This document shows positions 60,028-64,000 of a stretch of 64,000 nt of DNA, one piece after another; the first letter of the stretch is position 1, and each line of letters begins with the position of its first letter. Under the pieces are notes generated by a model. It was not told where the DNA came from and made no database searches. It saw only the letters and a program-made list of their open reading frames with translations. This stretch comes from CAZAZQ01 sp964489705 (lineage in GTDB: Bacteria > Zixibacteria > MSB-5A5 > GN15 > FEB-12). The position numbers and the translations under genes are program-made. The DNA lies in NCBI GenBank assembly GCA_964489705.1, contig CAZAZQ010000010.1:80311-144310 (forward strand), in the 5' to 3' direction.

Positions 60028-62208
60028 TTATTCGGTTTTTTCGCCTTCTTCGGAGGAGGAAGTTTCCGTTGTTTCGGTTTCAGAGGATGCGGCAGGGGGG
60101 GCTTGTTGCGGAGGAGGTGAATCCTGTGGAGATGCCTCAGTCGGTTTCTGTTCCGGAGCTTCGGCTTCCGCTTTTGTCTCCGATGGTTCGGTAGCTGCAG
60201 TTTCCTGAGATGCCGGTTCCGGAGTCGGTTCGGTTTGCGCTTTTGCCGTTTCTTTCTTGAGCTCTTCCGGCATGGCGTCGGCAACGGATTTAACCGTTTC
60301 AACCGGATGGCTTTGGAGGAACTGGTCGAGCTCTTTCCGTTCCCGCTTCTTGTAGTAGGCGGATACCGAAAGCACTATCTTATGCTGGTTCCGGTCGAAT
60401 TCAATCACCTGCAGCGGAAGTTCATCGCCTTCGTGGAAAATTCCGGTCGGGTCGGTGAGGTCTTTCCGTCCCAACTGGGTCGCCGGGACAAAACCTTCCA
60501 CGTCACCGTCCAGCGAAACCACCACGCCGCGGTCGAGCACCTTGGTAATCGTACCCAGACATTCCGTACCGACGGCGTATTTCTTGGCGATTTGAGGCCA
60601 GGGATCTTCCTGGAGCTGTTTGTAGCCGAGAGAAATACGGCGATTTTCGTGGTCAATCTTGATAATCTTGACGTCGATCTTGTCGCCTTTTTTCATGACT
60701 TCCGACGGATGCTGAATCCGACGCGTCCACGACATATCGGAGATATGAATCAGCCCGTCAATGCCTTCTTCCAGCTCCACGAAAGCACCGAAAGCGGTCA
60801 AATTCCGCACAATGCCGGTAACGACTTTTCCGACCGGGTATTTCTCGTCGATGGTCAACCAGGGATCCGGCTCCATCTGCTTGATACCCAGCGAGATTTT
60901 CTCGTTTTCCTTGTCCACCGAAAGGACCACCGCTTCCACTTTGTCGTCGACGTTCATAATCTTCGAAGGATGCTTGATATGTTGCGTCCACGACATTTCG
61001 GAGATATGGATAAGCCCTTCGACGCCCTTTTCGAGTTCGACGAAAGCGCCGTAATCGGTGATGGAAACCACTCGTCCGGTGACTTTCTTACCGAGGGGAT
61101 ACTTCTGCTCGATGTTTTCCCACGGATACGGGGTCATTTGCTTGAGACCCAGCGAAATCCGAGAGGTTTTCTCGTCGAAATCGAGAATCTTGACGTCGAT
61201 TTTATCGCCGAGAGAGACGAGTTCGCTGGGATGGCGGATTCGTCCCCACGACATATCGGTAATATGAAGCAAACCGTCGACACCACCCAAGTCGATGAAG
61301 ACCCCGAAGTCGGTTATGTTCTTCACCACGCCTTGGCGGATTTGTCCGACGGCGATTTCGTTCAACAGTGCTTCGCGCATTCTCTCGCGCTCTTCTTCCA
61401 AAACCACCCGGCGGGAGACGACGATATTGCGGCGACTCTTGTTGAGCTTGATGATTTTGACTTCCATCGTTTGGTTGATAAGAGCGTCAAAATCCGGAAC
61501 CTGCCGCAATGCCACCTGGGAGCCGGGGAGGAAAGCGTCGACACCCATGATGTCTACCACCAGACCGCCCTTGATACGGCGCACCACGCGTCCTTCGACC
61601 TTCTCTCCCGAGTCGTGAATCTCGCGAATCTTGTCCCAGACCCGCATGAAATCGGCTTTTTGCTTGGAGAGAATCAGTTGCCCGTTGCTGTCTTCGATTT
61701 GCTCGAGGTAGACTTCGATGGGGTCGCCCACTTTGATGTTCAGCGGGACGTTGAACTCTTCGATAGGGATAATCCCTTCAGATTTGAACCCGACATCGAC
61801 GATGACGTCGTTCTGCGTTACGCCGATGACTTTGCCGGTGACGACTTCCCCTTCTTTGATATCCTTGATGGTCGAGTCGTACATCTCCACCATCGCCTGA
61901 TATTCTTCGGGGTCGTACACGACACCGGCAACGTCGGTAATCCTGACCTTGCCCACATCCGGGGCAGGGGTCGGTTCCGGCGCTCGGGTCGCCCGCTCTT
62001 TTGCTTTTTCCGCCACCCGCTTGTGACGGGAAGTGACGACTTTTTCCCGTTGCTCCTGCACTTGTTGTGCAGTGCTGACCGCCTCTTCCACCGTCGTTGT
62101 TTTGATGAGTTTGGTTTTGGCTTTTTTGGATTTTTTTGCGGATGTCGCTTTGCGTTTTGAGATTTTGGTTGTTGTGTTGGTACGAACCTTCGTTTTGGCT
62201 TCAGCCAT
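60028..62208 (-). CDS. rpsA: 30S ribosomal protein S1, with extended tails
   Basis: Binds mRNA and helps load it on the 30S subunit. The 726-aa chain holds six S1 domains (about residues 120-650); copies such as GLLHITDMSWGRIRHPSELV, GLIHISEMSWTQHIKHPSKI and GLIHISDMSWTRRIQHPSEV are clear. It is much longer than E. coli S1 (557 aa) because of a lysine/threonine-rich basic N-terminal stretch (about 1-85) and a proline-, glutamate- and threonine-rich acidic C-terminal tail (about 655-726). The ribosome binding site AAGGAGG is 13 nt from the ATG, and two hairpins lie just upstream. It follows plsC and cmk, a frequent order. Confidence 0.94.
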   Translation of the reverse strand: MAEAKTKVRTNTTTKISKRKATSAKKSKKAKTKLIKTTTVEEAVSTAQQVQEQREKVVTSRHKRVAEKAKERATRAPEPTPAPDVGKVRITDVAGVVYDPEEYQAMVEMYDSTIKDIKEGEVVTGKVIGVTQNDVIVDVGFKSEGIIPIEEFNVPLNIKVGDPIEVYLEQIEDSNGQLILSKQKADFMRVWDKIREIHDSGEKVEGRVVRRIKGGLVVDIMGVDAFLPGSQVALRQVPDFDALINQTMEVKIIKLNKSRRNIVVSRRVVLEEERERMREALLNEIAVGQIRQGVVKNITDFGVFIDLGGVDGLLHITDMSWGRIRHPSELVSLGDKIDVKILDFDEKTSRISLGLKQMTPYPWENIEQKYPLGKKVTGRVVSITDYGAFVELEKGVEGLIHISEMSWTQHIKHPSKIMNVDDKVEAVVLSVDKENEKISLGIKQMEPDPWLTIDEKYPVGKVVTGIVRNLTAFGAFVELEEGIDGLIHISDMSWTRRIQHPSEVMKKGDKIDVKIIKIDHENRRISLGYKQLQEDPWPQIAKKYAVGTECLGTITKVLDRGVVVSLDGDVEGFVPATQLGRKDLTDPTGIFHEGDELPLQVIEFDRNQHKIVLSVSAYYKKRERKELDQFLQSHPVETVKSVADAMPEELKKETAKAQTEPTPEPASQETAATEPSETKAEAEAPEQKPTEASPQDSPPPQQAPPAASSETETTETSSSEEGEKTE

Positions 62209-62240
62209 TTACTTCAGAGAACCTCCTTACTTAAAACTCT

Positions 62241-62273
62241 ATCCAATGGCTTGGATTTTTTCCTTTCGGAAAA
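62241..62273 (-). promoter_or_regulatory. Two adjacent hairpins in the rpsA leader
   Basis: Minus strand: TTTTCC-GAAA-GGAAAA (62273-62258) and ATCCAA-GCCA-TTGGAT (62256-62241), one base apart. The first has a GNRA loop. They end about 12 nt before the ribosome binding site and could be a feedback site for S1; that is inference. Confidence 0.45.
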
Positions 62274-62323
62274 CCATCAGATGTGTGCTTCATGACACCG
62301 GGGTGTTCACGGAGCAGCGTTGA

Positions 62324-62351
62324 TATATAACATATTATCGGAGATTTTCAA
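62324..62351 (-). promoter_or_regulatory. Predicted sigma-70 promoter for rpsA
   Basis: Minus strand TTGAAA (62351-62346), 16 nt, TATATA (62329-62324). The -35 box begins inside the last bases of plsC, giving rpsA its own start within the cmk-plsC-rpsA series and a leader of roughly 110 nt. Confidence 0.6.
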
Positions 62352-63025
62352 GGACTTTTTTTCAGATTTTTTCGGTTTTCCCCGACGTTTTCCACTGCGG
62401 GCGAGGCGTCCGAATCCGCGGTCGGCGGAGCAAGTTTTCCAATGTGCTCCATAATTCCCCGGGCGATGTTTTGGTATCCTTCTTTGTCGCGCGGAAACGA
62501 GGTCACCCATTCCGCCGGGAGAGGGGCGCCGTAAGTCACGGTGAGTTTGGCTTTACCGACAAAGCACTTCCACAACGTGTTCGAACCCGAAAGAAACGCC
62601 GGGACGATGGGGCATTCCGCATGACGGGCAATCATGCCGATGCCCGGTTTGGGCGAGCGGAGCTTTCCGTCCCGGGAGCGGGTTCCTTCGGGGAAGACAG
62701 TCAAGCCGTTTCCCTTTTTGATGGTTTCCACCGCAAGCTGGAGCGCATGTCGGTCGATGACGCCGCGCTTGACGGGTAAGGCGTTGACCCGTCGTAAAAT
62801 AGCGCCGAAAAGCGGGTTTCGAAAAAGCTCTTTCTTGGCGAAAAAGTACAGGGGCCGCTTTATCCAGCAACCGACCAAAGGGGGGTCGAAATACGAAGTG
62901 TGATTGCTTGCAAGAATGAACCCGCCGGAAGTAGGGACATTTTCCACACCTGTCACTCGGACGCGGAATAGGAATTTTGAGATAATACGGGTAAGTTTCC
63001 AGCCCAAATAATACAGTATCTTCAT
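62348..63025 (-). CDS. plsC: 1-acyl-sn-glycerol-3-phosphate acyltransferase
   Basis: Adds the second acyl chain to lysophosphatidic acid in phospholipid synthesis. A 225-aa PlsC-type protein with the HX4D catalytic motif NHTSYFDPP (H42, D47), the glycerol-phosphate-binding FPEGTRSRDGKL (about 116-127) and an N-terminal hydrophobic stretch for membrane attachment. It overlaps cmk by four bases, ATGA, so both are translated together. The pairing of cmk with plsC ahead of rpsA is common. Strictly lipid A or lyso-lipid relatives share the motifs, but the size and context favour PlsC. Confidence 0.87.
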   Translation of the reverse strand: MKILYYLGWKLTRIISKFLFRVRVTGVENVPTSGGFILASNHTSYFDPPLVGCWIKRPLYFFAKKELFRNPLFGAILRRVNALPVKRGVIDRHALQLAVETIKKGNGLTVFPEGTRSRDGKLRSPKPGIGMIARHAECPIVPAFLSGSNTLWKCFVGKAKLTVTYGAPLPAEWVTSFPRDKEGYQNIARGIMEHIGKLAPPTADSDASPAVENVGENRKNLKKSP

Positions 63026-63729
63026 TGTGATTTCGTAGTTGCCAGAATGAGCGAAATAATCCGCTCCACTTGTTCCTCAATGGTCAGGTTAGTGGTGTCG
63101 ATGTGATAGGCATCCTTGGCTTTCCGCAGCGGAGAGTGAGCTCGCCGGGAGTCGTATTCGTCCCGTTTCCTGATGGCTTCTTCCAGCTCTTTCAAGCTGG
63201 TGCTGATTCCCATTTTGCTCAAATCGAGCAGCCGGCGGCGCGCCCGTTCTTCGATGGAAGCGTCCAAGTAAATCTTCACATCGGCATTGGGGAAAACGAC
63301 GGTGGTCGTATCCCTGCCTTCCGCCACTAACGAACCGCGCTTACCGATTTCCTGCTGTTTCTTGACGATGACCTGACGCACTTCTTTGTGAGCGGAGACT
63401 TCCGAGACGGCTGCTGTGACGTCGGGGGTGCGGATGTAATCGGTCAAGTCGACGTTGTTGACGTAGATGCGGTTCACATCGTTTTGGCGCTTGAAATCAA
63501 AGCGGAGATTTCGTGCCAGTTCGGCAAGTTTTTTCCCATCGGAAGGAGGAATACCTTTTTTCAGTGCCAGATAGGTCAGCGCGCGATACATGGCGCCGGT
63601 GTCCAAGTAGTCAAATCCCAACCGTTCCGCCACCATTTTGGCGGTGGTTGATTTCCCGGCACCGGCAGGTCCGTCGATGGCGATTATTTTCCCCTTGAGG
63701 CGGGTTAAGTTATATTTAATCTCACTCAT
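63022..63729 (-). CDS. cmk: Cytidylate kinase
   Basis: Phosphorylates CMP and dCMP with ATP. I take ATG 63729 (MSEIKYNLTRLKGKIIAIDG), giving 235 aa; an in-frame TTG 36 nt upstream coincides with a promoter-like -35 box. The P-loop IDGPAGAGKSTTA (18-30), the CMP-binding region LDTGAMYRALTYLALKKG, and EGRDTTTVVFPNADVKIYLDAS with the LID segment RARRRLLD are typical. No ribosome binding site precedes the ATG. It is the first gene of the cmk-plsC-rpsA series and the last gene before the window's end. Confidence 0.92.
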   Translation of the reverse strand: MSEIKYNLTRLKGKIIAIDGPAGAGKSTTAKMVAERLGFDYLDTGAMYRALTYLALKKGIPPSDGKKLAELARNLRFDFKRQNDVNRIYVNNVDLTDYIRTPDVTAAVSEVSAHKEVRQVIVKKQQEIGKRGSLVAEGRDTTTVVFPNADVKIYLDASIEERARRRLLDLSKMGISTSLKELEEAIRKRDEYDSRRAHSPLRKAKDAYHIDTTNLTIEEQVERIISLILATTKSQ

Positions 63730-63736
63730 CGGGGAA

Positions 63737-63765
63737 AGTCTATGATAAACTGATAAAAAAGGCAA
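63737..63765 (-). promoter_or_regulatory. Predicted promoter for cmk, leaderless arrangement
   Basis: Minus strand TTGCCT (63765-63760), 17 nt, TAGACT (63742-63737); each matches at four of six bases. The ATG is 7 nt after the -10 box, so the message would start at or next to the start codon. Confidence 0.4.
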
Positions 63766-63864
63766 CGGGAAAGTGCGTGCCGTGAGTTATTATTTTTTAT
63801 AGCCTGCCCCAACTGCAAAGTGCTCCAGCGCTTACGGTGTACCCTCAGGATGTCTTATTGCGCG

Positions 63865-63994
63865 CGGTCGGGAATCCTTTCCCGACCGGCCCCTAAGGGG
63901 CTCTCTGTCTGCCAGGGAAATAAGTCATCCGTTGGGTGTTCCTGTCGGCGCTTGGATGACGGTATTGGAGATGGCAGGTATAGAAGCCTGTCAT
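63865..63994. repeat. Cluster of four consecutive hairpins in a non-coding end region
   Basis: CGGTCGGGAA/TTCCCGACCG with a TCCT loop (63865-63888); GCCCC/GGGGC with TAA (63889-63901); GTCATCC/GGATGAC (63924-63960); ATGGCAGG/CCTGTCAT with one G-T pair (63971-63994). No gene is supported from 63766 to 64000. It resembles dispersed intergenic repeat elements, but only one copy is in view. Confidence 0.5.
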
Positions 63995-64000
63995 GGAGAA

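Noticed and set aside
60235..62160. 641-codon open frame on the plus strand opposite rpsA
   Set aside because: It mirrors the repeats of the six S1 domains; no promoter, ribosome binding site or known domain.
63766..64000. tRNA gene at the window end
   Set aside because: Hairpins are present but no T-loop GTTCRA pattern or cloverleaf can be drawn.

Overview
The window is a stretch of a diderm bacterial chromosome of moderate GC content. LptB, a TolQRAB set, TonB-like proteins, a TonB-receptor-like protein and a secretin all require an outer membrane. A papain-like protease ends in an FlgD-like 'YPNPFNP' C-terminal domain, and two other secreted proteins combine cohesin-like, PKD or HYR modules with dockerin repeats. 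That mix is typical of the FCB superphylum and its candidate phyla (Zixibacteria-like lineages are my best guess). This assignment is inference, because no rRNA or tRNA gene lies in the window. I see no CRISPR array, insertion sequence or prophage.

Layout. 1-4.6 kb: end of polA, coaE, transketolase, a class I aminotransferase and a strong terminator. 4.6-9.8 kb: a tightly packed set with a cytoplasmic NlpC/P60 peptidase, a dipeptide epimerase, an exported murein amidase, a small membrane protein, an exosortase-family enzyme and a membrane partner. 10-18 kb: a secreted papain-like protease, a GT-C-like/TPR membrane protein, a NatAB-type ABC exporter and a second papain-like protease carrying PKD, cohesin-like and dockerin modules. 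18.3-26.2 kb: a compact type IV pilus / type II secretion operon (PilB, PilC, two pseudopilins, a PilM-PilN fusion, PilO, PilP, secretin). 26.2-28.7 kb, minus strand: MauE/DoxX-like and rhodanese proteins, a 61-aa basic protein, a small HTH protein and a membrane coiled-coil protein. 28.9-31.2 kb: a large HYR/thrombospondin-3/dockerin protein. 31.2-34.4 kb, minus strand: tolB, tolA/tonB-like, tolR, tolQ. 34.6-38.9 kb: a tiny lipoprotein, then a minus-strand operon of a MutL (GlmL-type) ASKHA protein with two uncharacterised partners and no mutase subunits. 39-46 kb: a methyltransferase diverging from a short SpoU methyltransferase, a decayed dockerin gene, a predicted metalloprotease, a Nudix hydrolase, two nucleotide-sugar enzymes and a TPR lipoprotein. 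46.5-49.5 kb: lptB, rpoN, hpf. 49.5-56.6 kb: TonB-like, Nudix-like, EamA transporter, TonB-receptor-like and degenerate GGDEF genes. 56.6-63.8 kb, minus strand: xerD, comF, a thioredoxin-fold protein, a zinc-ribbon/TPR protein, rpsA, plsC, cmk. The last 230 bp hold four consecutive hairpins and no gene.

How the parts may work together. The 4.6-9.8 kb set joins cell-wall cutting and muropeptide recycling to a surface-protein sorting enzyme. The cohesin-like plus dockerin proteins could assemble with one another at the surface. The pilus locus encodes most of a self-contained fibre machine but lacks a prepilin peptidase and a retraction ATPase here.

Most interesting points: (1) cohesin-like and dockerin modules on the same polypeptides in a diderm; (2) a candidate ~100-nt small RNA at 40339-40437 with a perfect TTGACA-17-TATAAT promoter and an intrinsic terminator; (3) an exosortase embedded in a murein operon; (4) an orphan MutL operon; (5) promoters placed so that lptB and cmk would be made as leaderless mRNAs. 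All functions rest on reading motifs in the translated sequence; no database search was possible.
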